DNA of 64,000 bases from Shinisaurus crocodilurus (GCA_021292165.1 CM037877.1:300034726-300098725), one strand, 5' to 3'; positions 38,365 to 49,868 are shown, numbered from the stretch's first letter. Numbers and translations are program-made. The notes: generated by a model not told the origin, from the letters alone.

Positions 38365-38610
38365 AGAAGCCAGCGTGGCGTAGTGGTGAGAGTGCCGGCC
38401 TGAGACTCGGAAGATTCGGGTTCTAGTCCCCACTTGGCCATGAAGGTCACTGGGTGACTTTGGGCCAGTCACTGCCTCTCAGCCTAGCCTACCTCACAGG
38501 GTTGTTGTGAGGATAAAATGGGGAGGAGGAGAATCATGTAAGCCGCCTTGGGTCCCTTGGAAGAGGAAAAAAAAGGCAAGATATAAATGTAAGAATAAAA
38601 ATAAATTATA
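38360..38610 (+). mobile_element. Sauria-type SINE, full length
   Basis: A-box-like TGGCGTAGTGGTGAGAG, B-box-like GGTTCTAGTCC, then a Bov-B-like tail (GGGTTGTTGTGAGGATAAAA, GTAAGCCGCCTTGGGTCCC). This is diagnostic of squamates. Confidence 0.85.
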
Positions 38611-39167
38611 TATACACAAACACACCTGCCAGCTGAGGATATTAGTCCATAAAAGCTTCTGTCGTAATCAACTCGTTTCTCTTCAAGGTGTCAGAAAACA
38701 CTCTGTTGTTTTTTTCCAACTCTACAGTATTCTATGATTCTAGGATTCTACCCCAAGCTCCAGTTTCCTGGCTAGTTGGAGGCGGGGAGGGGGGGGGGAG
38801 AAATCAGGTATATGACGTTGCCCCACCAAATTGCTCTCAAGAGAAGCCTAATTATAATTAGCTTTAAAATAATTAAAGCCCTCAGATTCCTTCCGCTTGT
38901 TCCTATCCTCACGGCCCTGGCCTGAATTCTTCTCTGGCCCCACCTGAACTGAAGACAGAACCCCAGTTGGTGTGGGCGGGGGGGCGGCGGTCACCAGTTT
39001 CTAAGGAGGGGAGTTGATGCCAGGGAGCTCGGATGCGCGGGTTCCTTGCAAGGGCTGGTGGGTGCATGTCAGGACTACTGAGCCAAAATCCCAGGCTGGG
39101 AGCTGCAAAAGCAACTGATATCTATTTTCCTTGGCAGTGAGTTGACCACGTGAATTCAGAGCGGGAG

Positions 39168-39415
39168 AATCATAGAATCATAGAAAAGTAGAGTTGGAAG
39201 GGGCCTACAAGGCCATCGAGTCCAACCCCCTGCTCAATGCAGGAATCCAGGTCAAAGCATCCCTGACAGATGGCTGTCCAGCTGCACCTTGAATGCCTCC
39301 AGACTGAGGAGAGCCCACCACCTCCCTAGGTAGTTGATTCCATTGTCTTATTGCTCTGACAGTCAGGAAATTTTTCCTGATGTTTAGGCGGAATCTAGGT
39401 TCCTGTAACTTGAAG
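39168..39415 (-). mobile_element. CR1 3' end
   Basis: Starts GAATCATAGAATCATAG on the plus strand (inverted CR1 terminal repeat), then CCATCGAGTCCAACCCCC and GTTCCTGTAACTTGAA. Confidence 0.85.
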
Positions 39416-39416
39416 C

Positions 39417-39417
<1 letters not shown>

Positions 39418-39462
<45 letters not shown>
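39418..39462. repeat. (TG)n microsatellite
   Basis: About 22 units directly after the CR1 end. Confidence 0.95.
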
Positions 39463-39463
<1 letters not shown>

Positions 39464-40457
39464 AGGCCATTTCAATCGCAACCATTACAAGAGATGTGCA
39501 CGGACCCCTCAGGCTTAAGTGGAAGCTCGAGGTCAGTCATGTGGGGTGGCAAGAACAGGGTTAATAACCATCAGGGCAATAATGTTCAGCATGCATGCCA
39601 CGTTTCTCTTAAGCACTTAATAACCCGGTTTCGCTGTCTGGGCTTATCTCTGGAAGATGGGATGCATGCTGTCAAGACAAGTGTGCCTCTGAGCAGGTGC
39701 AGTGTGCCTTTTCTTCGAACAGCTGACTCCCTCAGATGGCTGAGGTGGGGGGGGCAGGGTTATTCAGGGCGGAGGGAATTCCCCCCCCCCCCCGGTCAAT
39801 ATTTCCACGCAAGCCTGATAGGCTCTCCCTTTAGAAATGCAAACCTTGCAAGTCTTGGGTTTTCTGGGAAGCGGAACAACCTTTAATAAAGATAAAAGAG
39901 AATCACAAGAAACAACAACCACCTCCCGTCCACCAGGAATCTTCCCTCCCTTCCTGGACCAAGTGACACACCAGCTGCTCTCTGAAGTTAACAAGATAAA
40001 TATACAGAAAACTGTACATGTTTAACTTAGTATCAAATATAAACTCTCATGAAAGTCCCTTAGAACAAAATTATACATATATACCTGTAAGTATATACGC
40101 TGAAGTGGAGAGTGTCCACGAAAGCTCATGCCAGAATAAATTTGTTAGCCTTTAAGGCCTTGCCACAAGGCCCTTCATTGTATACACCGAGTGGCACTGA
40201 AGGACCTTTATCCCGTCTGGGAAAGAGCCAAGCGGCAATGCTTGATTCAGCAAATACAGTGCACAAGACTGGCAGCTGTCAATCACCCACCTAAGCTTTT
40301 GCAACACCCATTCCCAGCATCCTGCAAGAGGAGGGAGGCAGGGGCGTGGCCTGTTTTGATGGAGTTCATCTCACATTTATTCAAGTTTCATTCTGGCCAT
40401 CTGCTTCTTTCTCTGCCACATTTAAGAGATTGACACCTGCCAATCATCTTTCGAGGC

Positions 40458-40463
40458 TTTATT
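40458..40463 (-). other. Candidate polyadenylation signal for EPO
   Basis: Minus-strand AATAAA in CAATAAAGCC about 1.57 kb past the EPO stop; none closer was seen. Weak evidence. Confidence 0.3.
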
Positions 40464-40689
40464 GTCCCTTGGGGTACAGTGTAGGAGAAATGCCAACTGT
40501 TCCTCCACCCACCCACCCACGGCAAGTTGGCTCTTCAAACTTTTTGCAGTCCTACATTTCCCAAGCCTGGTAGCGATATGATTGACACCTGTCAGTCAGT
40601 CACATTATCAACCTCACCTCCTCTCTTAAGTCCATTTGTTCCATTCCCAGCTGCTCCATTCAACTGCCAGCGATGCGTTAAAATCCCGC

Positions 40690-40785
40690 AGTGCAATCCT
40701 ATGCATGTTTACCCAGGAAGTAAATTCCGCTCAATTTGAGGCAGCAGCTTACTCACAAGTTAAGTGTGCATTGGATTGCAGCTTG
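40690..40785. mobile_element. MITE with type C-like ends
   Basis: GTGCAATCCTATGCATGTTT and GTGTGCATTGGATTGCAGC. The centre differs from type C. Confidence 0.6.
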
Positions 40786-41749
40786 AAAGAAGCCACTTTC
40801 ACCGTTTGCCTTGGACATTCATAGCAAGAAAAACATTTGGACAGAACTGTGAAAACATCCCTTCAGCTTCCCAGTATCTGTGTGTACACACGTGTGACTA
40901 GAACCACCACAACCCCACCCCAAAAAATATTCACATGCCTTCTCCGTCTTGTGAAATTGGTGATACCCAGAAACCAGCTCCGGTTGATCACCACTGCCAA
41001 ATGTTCGAGGTCCTCTGGGGCCTAGAAAGGGCTCCCCATAGATGTCCCTTGGCTGAATTTGATATTTGTGAAGAGTTCCTCCTTCCTTCCTTCCTTCCTT
41101 CCCCCACCAAACCTCTTGCTTTCACCTCCCCACCAAATCCTTGCTGTACTTCTTTCCTCTCAGTCCCCCCACAAACTTCCCCCCCCTCTCCATTCAGTGC
41201 TTCCATCTCACCCCACCCCTCTCCTTCCCCCCCAAACAGGCTCATCCACGGAGTCGGCCCAGCTGCAAAAGATGTCACGTTGCAGCGCATGCTGGGGTAC
41301 ATCTCTTGGGCCACACGGCAGAGGTGGGATCGGAGCCCGCCCCGCTGGGCCCCTACTGGGCCTGGGCGGCAGCCTTGCTTCGAGGAAATGCAGTGTTTTG
41401 GATGGCTTCCACCTTGCTGTGCGGAATGGCGACCGTGGCCCCCTTTCCGTTCCTGTCTCTCGACGACAGGTTTCCATGGGGCTTAGAGAGCAGTGGCTGA
41501 AGAGGCTTGGCTCCCATCAGGCGGCATGGCTGGCCTCCCTGCACTGCCGAGGAGCATCTCCGCGCACCATGCTGCGATGCTCCGTCTTGTCGATTTGTCT
41601 CCTTTCCCCCTTGAAAATTCAGGGACGGCCTCGCTGCAGAGAAATTCAGCAAAGCAGACTCACCCCTGGCACGGCTGTGCTTGTGGAGAATGACAGCCAT
41701 TCCCAGCTTCCATTTTCACTTGTGGAATCTGGACCAGGAAGGCGCGGGG

Positions 41750-41791
41750 CACGTCGTCCAGTCCGTCCCGCCCGCCTGGCAGGTCAACGTG
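41750..41791. promoter_or_regulatory. Candidate hypoxia-response elements 3' of EPO
   Basis: An RCGTG core occurs on the minus strand (GACGTG, 41755-41750) and on the plus strand (ACGTG, 41787-41791). The latter directly follows a nuclear receptor half site AGGTCA (41781-41786). They lie 240-280 bp past the EPO stop. Mammalian EPO has a 3' enhancer combining an HRE and a nuclear receptor site, but short motifs like these also arise by chance. Confidence 0.3.
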
Positions 41792-42028
41792 CAGGGATGC
41801 CCAACAGCAGCTTCTGGGTTGTCATCCCTGCCAGTGAGATGAGACTTCCCTTGCCAGAGAACTGCAATCCACATGGATCCATTGGGTGTGTGTGTGTGTG
41901 TGTGTGCGCGTGCGTATGTGAACCCGTCAATCAATCAAGCCAGTCGCTCTATCAGCTGGCTAAGCGGGGGGCCCCTCGCAATGGGACCAACATGCGGAGT
42001 GGTGAGCGGTGCTGCAGCCCTCCTGCCA

Positions 42029-45000
42029 TCACCTCCCGTTGCCCTTACAGGCTCTGGCAATGAACAAGTTCACCTTTCCACGAAGGAAACTCGAGTAAAC
42101 GCTGAACAGCTTGTTCACAGTTTGTACACTCAAAGTGCGGGTCGAGATCTCATCTTGGGGGGCTACCTGTAGGAGAGGAGGAAAGCAGGTACAAAAATTG
42201 GTTGCTAATCTTTTCCAGGACCAGTTTAGATTGACACGAGAGCTTGCAAGTTTTTGAGTTTAACAGAACTCTTTGTCTCTTTGCAAAAACCTGCTTCTCC
42301 TCTGCCTTTTCCAATGCTCCTCAGTTCTACTCCAGGCCTGCCCCATAATGCTTGTCCTGCCATTATGCCCTCTTCTGCCAGAAAGAACAACTTTGAAACT
42401 AAGAACTACCGACCTCACAGGGTTGTTAACCTACCTCACAGGGTTGTGGTGAGGATAAAATGGAGAGGAGGAGGATTATGTAAGCCGCCTTGGGTTCCTT
42501 GCAGGAAAAAAGGCGGGGTATAAATATATTAATTAATTAATTAATTAAGAACTGATGCCTGAGTTTTTCTTTTTTCCCCTCCTCCCTCCCAATCCCTTTT
42601 CCTTTTGTGTTGCATCTTTTAGATTGTAAGCCTGAAGGCAGGGGCTGTCTTAATATTAATCTTTGTAAGCCAGTTCTGGAAGCCTTTTGCAGGCTGAAGG
42701 GTGGGATAAAAATTCTATAAATAAGTATATAAACCAAATGGATTAAGTCAGCTCACGTTTTCAGGGTTCAAAAAAGGAGCCCTTCAACCTGACCAGCGAA
42801 CTGGCATTTCAGAAGAGTTGTCTCAGAAACCAGACACAGGAGGGCAGGCAAGAAGACAAGGCCTGCGAAGTTACCATTTGGTTTTGGTTGCTGGAAAGAG
42901 ATGCGGGAGGAAAGGACCCCCGGGGGGGGTCATAATAACTGGACGGGCATGGCGGGGGGGGGCTGCCGCCATTCTGCCAAGAGATGAGCCCTGCCTGGTG
43001 CGCCACTCAGCCTAAGACTAAGACTAAGACATTTGTCTTTGTTTATCTCTCCTCCAAAAGGAACTGACCTTTGCTGAACGGCTTTGAGATTGCTCCCCCC
43101 CCCCGTGCACGCACACACTTTTGCACCCGTACTTCTTACTGAGAAGAACCTTGCAGCTTCGCCACGGCCCTTCCCCAGGAACACAAGAAAACAGTTCCTC
43201 TGGGCACATGCAAAGTATGACGCCATTAAGTCAGCCCGAAGGGCCCCTGGGCGCCTGGCATGGGCAGGCAACAGACATGACTTCAGGCAAATTTGGCACC
43301 TCTGTTAGCAGGGTGCCTCTGAGCACATGCAAAGTACATTTGTCTCATCGGAAATCCAACCCCGATTCTGGAGCTCAGGAGCAGCCCTTGAGCGTGAGAA
43401 GCGCCAGCCTCGCTGCGCATCCATGCGCCCCTCACCTCGGCACTGTGGCCTCGCAGGATCTCTCTGATGCTCCGCAGGTAACTTTCTATCACCTCCAGCT
43501 GGAGGAGGAAGGGCTGTATCGCCGGCTGCTGGCTCTTGACTCGGCCGATGGCTGCGGACAGGAGGGCCTGGCCCTCGCCACACCTCCGATGCCTGCCTCG
43601 ACCTCTGGCGGGGAGGAGAAGGCAAGTCAGGGGCGAGCCCATCCCCCGCGGCCTCAGGGCCACACACACCCCCGCCCCCCCCAGCATCGCCCCTGGTTCC
43701 TCCCCCAGATCAAACTTACATTCATCGCGTTCCACGCAGGAAAATTCACCCTGGTGTCCGGCACCGTGATGGGTTCAGGCAAGGCGCAGGAAGTCTCGCA
43801 AAGAGTCGACTGCAAAGAAAACAACGCTCCCTTGACACCCGCGCTGCAAACTGAGCCCGCCCGCCTTGGAAGGTGCTTGGCTGGCGAGGGGCCCTTGAGG
43901 ACGCCAAAAATGGGGTTGTTTTAAGGACCGTCCGGCCCAGCACCAACCAGCCTGGGGTTTAAGCTCAGGCGCGTGTCTTTGCTCGACGTGGCCTTGCGAG
44001 GTGCGGCCCTCGGGGCTGCCCCAGGTGGCAGAGCCTTCTGGGCGCTGGCACCCCAACTGTGGAACACCCTTCCAATAGGAATTCGGCATTCCGTCCCCTG
44101 CGCCCCTCCCCCCCCCAGTTAAAGATGTATTTGTACAAACATTTGGGGACACAGGCAAGTGTTTTCTCTGCTTTTTGGTGATGCGGTGATGGATTGCTTG
44201 TATTTGGTTGTGTACTGGCAGTCAGGGATGACATTAACGGTGGTCGTGTGCGGTGCCATTTTCATAGGGGTTGTTGGCTGCCCCGGGCTCCTTGCGAGGA
44301 AGGAAGGGCAGGATATAGATATAAATAAGGGACAAAGCAGAAGAGCCGTGCTGGGATGGAGCAGCGCCCCCCCCAGTCCAGCATTCTGCTTTCCCGGCAG
44401 CCCCCTTCATTCCCAGCAGTGGTTGTGCAGAGGTAGTCTGCCTTTGACCTGACAGCTCTTTTGCCCCCTTTGACCTGACAGGCTCTACAGAACCGTCCAG
44501 CTATATAATTTTTAATATTATTGATGATTTAATTCTATTTTTAACTTTTTGTATTTTTCTATTTCTGTTTTAATTGTATGAGTTTCAAAGGTGGTGAGCC
44601 GCCTTGGGTCCCAGTGTTGGGGAAAAAGGCAGTATACAAAATAAATTAACCTACCTCACAGGGTTGTTGTGAGGATAAAATGGAGGAGGACGTTTATGTA
44701 AGCCGCCTTGAGTTCCTTGCAGGAAAAAAGGCGGGGTATATAAATATAATAAATAAATAAATAAATAAGTAGCGCGTCCCATAGACCTGTTCCCGAGCTG
44801 GGTCAGAACCCTTGGCTAGGAGTCCCTCGCCCGTGGTGCCTGGCCAGGCTTGGGGATCCATGGCTGTGGTGGATACAGTGCTCGAAACTGGTCTGCATAT
44901 GACGTGAAGAATGCATTTTGCCCAGGGAAGCCCTTTGCCTGCTGCCGGGAGGCGCCCAGGAGCAAGGAACTGGGGTGCGTGGGCTGAGGCAGCAAAAGAC

Positions 45001-47724
45001 ATCCCTGCAAGGAGAAAGATGCGCACGTACGATTTCGCGTTCGACTTTGCCGGCGTCCTGGATGTACTTGTCCGTGACACTCTGGTCGCAGAGGGGTCGC
45101 GCGGGAGCAGGCCGCGCCGGGGCCAGGAGTCCCAACATCAGCAGGAAAGGGGTCAGCCCTGGGGGAGCGAGGGGGAGAGGAGGTTAGCCCGCCTGGCCCA
45201 CGGGAGAGGGGGTGAGGGGCCGCTCTCGGCTGGCCCCGGGGGGAGGAGGAGGCTTCCGGTGCAAGCGCTGCTCGGCAGCAGAGCCCGCCGCCTGGGGGGG
45301 GGGGTCCGGGGGGGGTCCTCTCCCGGGGGGCGTTTCAGCAGCGGCGGCGGCGCCGTCTCCAGCGGGGACGCCGCAGGCGCGTCCCGCAGTGCGGAGCAGG
45401 CTTCGCACCAGAAAGCCTTCCGGCCCGGGATTCTGCTGACCCCCGCGGGTCCTCCTCCTCCGACCCTGTCCTGAGCCGTGTCGCCTCCTCACACCGATCT
45501 CCGCGCCTCTACCCTCGGCTGCCGGGCGGCTCTGCCCGTCCGTCCTCCTGTCTGTTCACACCCATTCCCACAATCATCCGCGGGCCCATCCTTTCTTTCA
45601 CGTGCAATGGGATGAAATTGTGCTGGTGTCAGCAATGCAGCCATTTTCAGGTATGGCGTTTATAGAGTCATAGAATCGTAGAGCTGGAAGGGGCTTCTAA
45701 GGCCATCGAGTCCAACCCCCCTGCTCAACGCAGGAGAACAGATGCGGGGGGGGGGGCAGCCCAGGCAGTCACCCGTCCAAGCACTGACCCGGCCGGCTCA
45801 CACCTGCTTGGCTTCAGGATGTGGCCCGCATTATGTGCTCTTGAGCTCAGACTCCAGCGGTAGATCCCAGAAAACCGCGCTGGGGGCCCTGAGATCCGGG
45901 GGCTGCCAATTCTGCCCTCCTCCCAGGACAGGCATTCTGTGCCTTGAATAGCTGCAGGGTGGCAGAAATGGGGACGTCCCCCCCCCCCAGCTCCCCAGCA
46001 AGGGTTTTTTCAAGGCGCTAAATAGGGCTTCAGGATCTGCAGCTGCGCACGACTAGCTTTGAAATTCATTTTGCATCTTCGCTTGGTTATTTTGCTTTGT
46101 TTTGATGCAATGCTGCAGTTCCAAATTCCACACCCGGTTTCGAATTTGGCACTTCAGATCCACTTCAGCTGTAGGTTATAAGCCTGCGGTGTTGACAGAC
46201 GCCTTATCAGCGCCTTCCATTCCTTCATGCTTTAACTAATTCAATTTCTCTTTAGTCTGCCTGAAAAGTGCGCACAGCCCAGCAGCACCCGGGGAATATG
46301 CGCATGAATTCGTCACATCCTGACACACACACAGCTACTCCCATGGGCGACTCTTTCCCGGACGCAAACAAGCCTTTGCTTTCTACCTGGCGCAGCAGAG
46401 CTCTGAGCCGCTAAGAGGGCGAGTTGTGAGTGCCCAGTTCAAATCCTGACTCACTGGCTTTCGACAAGCCCCCCTCCCTCTCAGTCCCCCATTTACTGGC
46501 CTACCTGACAAGGTTGGTGTAAGAATGACTCAGATTATATCCAGGAGGCACTTTAACTGTGGGAGACCCAAGCCCCTTTTGTCACCCTCACTGCTGAGAA
46601 GTCCTGCCTCCCAGCCTCACCTCCAAGCTTCTCTCCCGGAGAACCCAGGTATCCTGGCTGTCAGGGCTCCATGCACAAATCCTGCACTGATGAACTGGAA
46701 TAAAACTTCAGGAATCCCGGCTGTAACTTTCACACACGTGCACACACTCACACTGCCACATCCCCATACCCTGTCCCAAAGAACCCAGCTGCTGCAGGAT
46801 CTCCTGGTTTTCCCTCTCCCAAGTACAGTAATACCTTGGATTGCAAGTAACTTGGTTTGAGAACGTTTTGCAAGACAAGCAAATTTAAAATATTTATTTA
46901 ATTTTTTTTACTTGATATACAAGCGATGTCTTGCAATACAAGTACTGTAGTATGGTTTAAATTAAAAATCTCTGTACAATTTTTTTGGGGGGGATTTCGT
47001 TTTGATATAAGAGTGTTTTGGATTACAAGCATGTTTCCGGAACGAATTATGTTCTCAATCCAAGGCATGACTGTATCCGGGGTCCCTCAGCTACCTCTGT
47101 TCCAGACTGCGTTCTCCTCCTAGCCTAGGAGCGCTGGGTCTCCAGCATCTCAGACCCGCACGGTTCCCCCTCTAAAGCCCCCACACCATCACAAAACCTG
47201 CCTGCCATCACCTCCTGCCCAGTCTCTAATCACAAGTAGGGTTTCCTAATGGTTAGAGTCAGCACACTCTGCAGAGACCAATTTTAATGGCAAGGGAGCT
47301 CCATTTCCAAAAGATTGGGAGAATCAGGGAACAGCTGGGCAGCAGGTGTGTATGGGGGAATCCTGCCTTTGGGCCCATTGGTCAATGGCGGAGCCCCCCC
47401 GCTGTGCTTGCAGAAGGCCCCCAGTTTGACCCCTGGCATTTCCAGTTAAAAAGGATCCGGTACTATCGGGTGATGGGGAGGAAGCCCTTTCTCGCTCTGC
47501 TTGAAACCCTGGAGACCCCGCTGCAAGTCAGAGGACACAATCCTGCACTGTGATGGGCAGAGCGTCGGGCTGGCCAAAGGCAATTTCCCGTGGGCCACCT
47601 TGCCGCCCCCGGCCAATCCCTTTGGGCAGGCGCCCAGCTCCATCGATCGCCACAGCTGGCACCGCCGACCCGACCTCCCCCTTGGCAGCCGCTGGGGACA
47701 ACACTACTCACCAGGTATCCCCAT
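42029..47724 (-). CDS. EPO: Erythropoietin (5 coding exons, one frame break)
   Basis: Secreted four-helix cytokine that drives red-cell production through EPOR. Exons 5' to 3': 47724-47712 (only 13 nt, as in mammals), 45158-45031, 43809-43720, 43604-43436, 42166-42029. The conceptual precursor is 178 aa (human 193). The signal peptide starts MGIPGLTPFLLMLGLLAP. Cysteines sit where human disulphides need them: LCDQ (Cys7), LCETSC (Cys29, Cys33), ACKGNGR (Cys161). Also conserved are ITVPDTRVNFPAW, SEVWRG, YLRSI (human Arg103 region) and LFSVYSSFLRGK (helix D). The three mammalian N-glycosylation sequons are absent; one new N-R-S arises at the exon 3/4 join. Exon 4 is 169 nt, one base over frame: GAGGGCCAGG in place of an expected GAGGCCAGG, with a stop soon after in exon 5. 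Neighbours are TFR2 downstream and POP7 upstream, the latter also next to EPO in mammals. Confidence 0.93.
42410..42545 (+). mobile_element. Sauria-type SINE tail
   Basis: CTCACAGGGTTGTGGTGAGG, GTAAGCCGCCTTGGG and a TTAA-repeat tail. Confidence 0.75.
43572..43574 (-). other. Single-base insertion in EPO exon 4
   Basis: The reading frame SEVWRG continues as QALLSAAIGR only if one G of the minus-strand GGG (plus CCC 43572-43574) is removed. As written, the frame runs out of register and stops at TGA in exon 5. Confidence 0.8.
43975..44640 (+). mobile_element. L2-like LINE 3' end in EPO intron 2
   Basis: Degenerate frame with RAFWALAPQLWNTLP, then AT-rich tail and TATACAAAATAAATT. Confidence 0.6.
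44645..44768 (+). mobile_element. Sauria-type SINE tail
   Basis: CTCACAGGGTTGTTGTGAGG to (AAAT)n. Confidence 0.75.
45030..45560. promoter_or_regulatory. CpG-rich segment over EPO exon 2 and intron 1
   Basis: Dense CG dinucleotides with G/C runs. It may be an island or simply very GC-rich intron; it is not at the apparent first exon. Confidence 0.4.
45660..45735 (-). mobile_element. CR1 3' end fragment in EPO intron 1
   Basis: AGAGTCATAGAATCGTAGAG and GAGTCCAACCCCCCTGCTC. Confidence 0.75.
46385..46530 (+). mobile_element. Decayed Sauria-type SINE
   Basis: B-box-like AGTTCAAATCCTGACTC and CTACCTGACAAGGTTGGTG. Confidence 0.5.
46826..47073. mobile_element. Tc1/mariner-type MITE with TA duplication
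   Basis: Terminal inverted repeats CAGTAATACCTTGGATTG and (inverted) CAGTCATGCCTTGGATTG, flanked by TA at 46824-46825 and 47074-47075. A second copy starts at 63917 in the opposite orientation. Confidence 0.85.
47380..47525 (+). mobile_element. tRNA-derived squamate SINE
   Basis: TTGCAGAAGGCCCCCAGTTT, TGGCATTTCCAGTTAAAAAG and TGAAACCCTGGAGACC. Confidence 0.75.
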
Positions 47725-49447
47725 AGCCAAAACTTCATGGTCCTAGAGTCTAGCGGACTCCGCGTGCTCCATGGTTAGCCATGGACCGGCCGTCTGGGGG
47801 CTACCACCGACTGGACTGGCTGCCAGGTCACACAAGCGATGGCACCTGGTGAATTTGCCCCCTTCTCGCTCTCCCCTTCAGATCTCTCCAAGTCAGCCGG
47901 TTTGCCCAAGAAAGACGTCACAGAGATCGGACACAATCCACACACAGCAAGGTGAGTTTGCAAAGGACCTTCTTCCGGACGGTGCCTCCTCGTTCGCCTT
48001 GTGTGCGGGCTCTGACGCAAGGCCTCACGCCCTGGAGAACGTCGTTGTCGGCTTCTCTCTCCAGATCTGAACAGCCACTTACGTGGATTCAGCCCCTGTG
48101 AAGGCGTAGAATGCCCTGGTAGCAGTGGCGGATTGCGACTTGCATTTTGCAAATTTTCCCACCTATGTTTGTTCAGGGGGAAAGAGAGACCCCCTTTCTC
48201 TTCCCCTGCAGACCCCCCAGAGCTTGCAAAGCTGCGACACCAGACGCACGAGGCACGGTTAATGTTTCATCGCCTGATCTCTTTGCCCTGTGTCCTAGGT
48301 GGCTTCTCCTCTCTCTCTCTCTCTCCCACCCCTCCAGCAAGCACCCTTGCTTCTCTGAGTGCAGGAATGTCACTGGACAGGACCGGGAGAGAGATGGGCC
48401 ATTTCCCTCCTCCGCCAGCCCGGAAGCCAGCAGCGGGGGATTTTCCCCAGGTCACAGCCAAGCTCGGAAGGCAGAACCGAGCACGTCGCTCCTTGGGCCA
48501 CAGGCCAGCCCCGGACAGGTTAAGGCGTGAAGGTGGAAAAGGTCACCGCGCTGGCAGGCGGCCACGCTGCGGCCTGAGCGGTGCCAAAAAGGGTGTGAGG
48601 ATTGCCACTTCCTCACGCCTGTCTGCGGCGACGCTCCTCAGATGACGCTCTGGCCCCCGGAGAGCAGAGGACAGGAGACCTCCCCAGGGGAGAGAAGGCT
48701 GGCCTCCTCCGGGCTCTCTCGGCTTCCTCTGCACATCCTCTCGAGAAGAACACGAGGCCTCCCGGGCCCAGATGGACCCGCAGGGGCCCAATTCTCTCCC
48801 CCAAAGCGCGGAGAGAACCCTCCAAAGACCCACTCCCCTCCTCGAGACAGCCTGGCTTCCCACCCACCCCTACCCCTGACCGTACGCCTCGGCCACACGG
48901 GGACAAAGAACCCAGGAGTCCTGCCTCACCTTGGATGGCTTTGAATCCAGCCGACTCTGCTCCTATCAAAGGTGCTCTTTTTAGACAGAGTCAGGCCAGC
49001 CCCCCCGCTGGACCCCTTCTTGTTGCTGTTCCTTCTGACTACTGGCCTGTGTTTCCAATCTGGCTCTCCCCTTAACGGAGGGGGAGGGAGGGGTTTCATC
49101 CACCTGCCCCCCCCACCCCCATTGTCTAGTTCTGAGCATTGCCTCCCGGCCGCAAGACACCTCCCTCCACCCACCGCTCTGCCGCCCGTCCCTCTTGCCA
49201 CTTCAGGCTGTGCCGCTGGGTAAGGAACGTTTTTTCAGTGGCGGAGTGGCAGGCAGAGATCCAGCAGGCAAAGCCCTCCCCATGACAGCATCTCCTGCCT
49301 GCTGTAAGGTCTTTTTAACTGGACAGCTTGAGATTTTCTACGTGTATATTATCATTGTAACATTTCATAGCTGGGGGTGTGGGTGGGTGTCCCTCGGATG
49401 GGGCGGAGAGGTGGGGGGAAGATTTCATGCTTCCTAGATCTAATGGT
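47725..49447. promoter_or_regulatory. EPO upstream region
   Basis: No repeat was recognised. Contains an out-of-frame ATG at 47738-47736, a CRE-like GACGTCAC at 47917-47924 and an ACGTG core near 48085. A (CT)n tract is near 48308-48329. The sequence from 48500 to 49000 is GC-rich. The transcription start is not defined. Confidence 0.35.
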
Positions 49448-49570
49448 GCAACCTCATCCAACACGGCGCCCTCCAGAGGTGTTGGACTACAGCTCCCATA
49501 ATCCCCAGCCAGCGCAGAGCCAGAGTTGTAGTCCAACGCCTCTGGAGGGCGCCATGTTGGGGAGAGCTCT
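49448..49570. mobile_element. Palindromic MITE, type A
   Basis: GGCGCCCTCCAGAGGTGTTG and CCTCTGGAGGGCGCCATGTT. Confidence 0.75.
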
Positions 49571-49823
49571 GCTATTGGGCTTTGCACTAGAACCCGGAGG
49601 TCCACCAGGTGCAAAGTAGTGCCTGCGGTCAGGATGCGTCCACGTGTGCAAAAGGACATACGCTTCGGATGCTTCCAGATTGGGGCGGGGAGGGAGGCCA
49701 GCTCTAGCACTAACGGATCAGAAGGTTCTATCAGCTGTTCTATCTTTCCTGAACAGATTTTCTGCAGCAAGAAATAAGATGGTGGGAAAGCACAGGAAGG
49801 TGACGAGTGGAAGAGAGCTCCGG

Positions 49824-49825
<2 letters not shown>

Positions 49826-49865
<40 letters not shown>
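49826..49865. repeat. (CA)n microsatellite
   Basis: About 20 CA units. Confidence 0.95.

Positions 49866-49868
<3 letters not shown>

Larger units (their letters stand above)
30082..42028. other. Intergenic TFR2-EPO, repeat-rich, no gene recognised
   Basis: Contains LINE tails, SINEs and palindromic MITEs listed separately. Stretches 32000-32580, 36625-37200, 37730-38330, 38620-39165 and 39470-40690 hold no gene that I can recognise. The 40110-40160 segment (CGAAAGCTCATGCCAGAATA) looks like another retroelement tail. Confidence 0.5.

Noticed and set aside
38365..38440. tRNA gene
   Set aside because: The A and B box-like words belong to the head of a Sauria-type SINE; the rest of a tRNA cloverleaf is not kept and the Bov-B-like tail follows.
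43121..43924. Plus-strand ORF of 267 codons
   Set aside because: Antisense to EPO exons 3 and 4; no recognisable domain.
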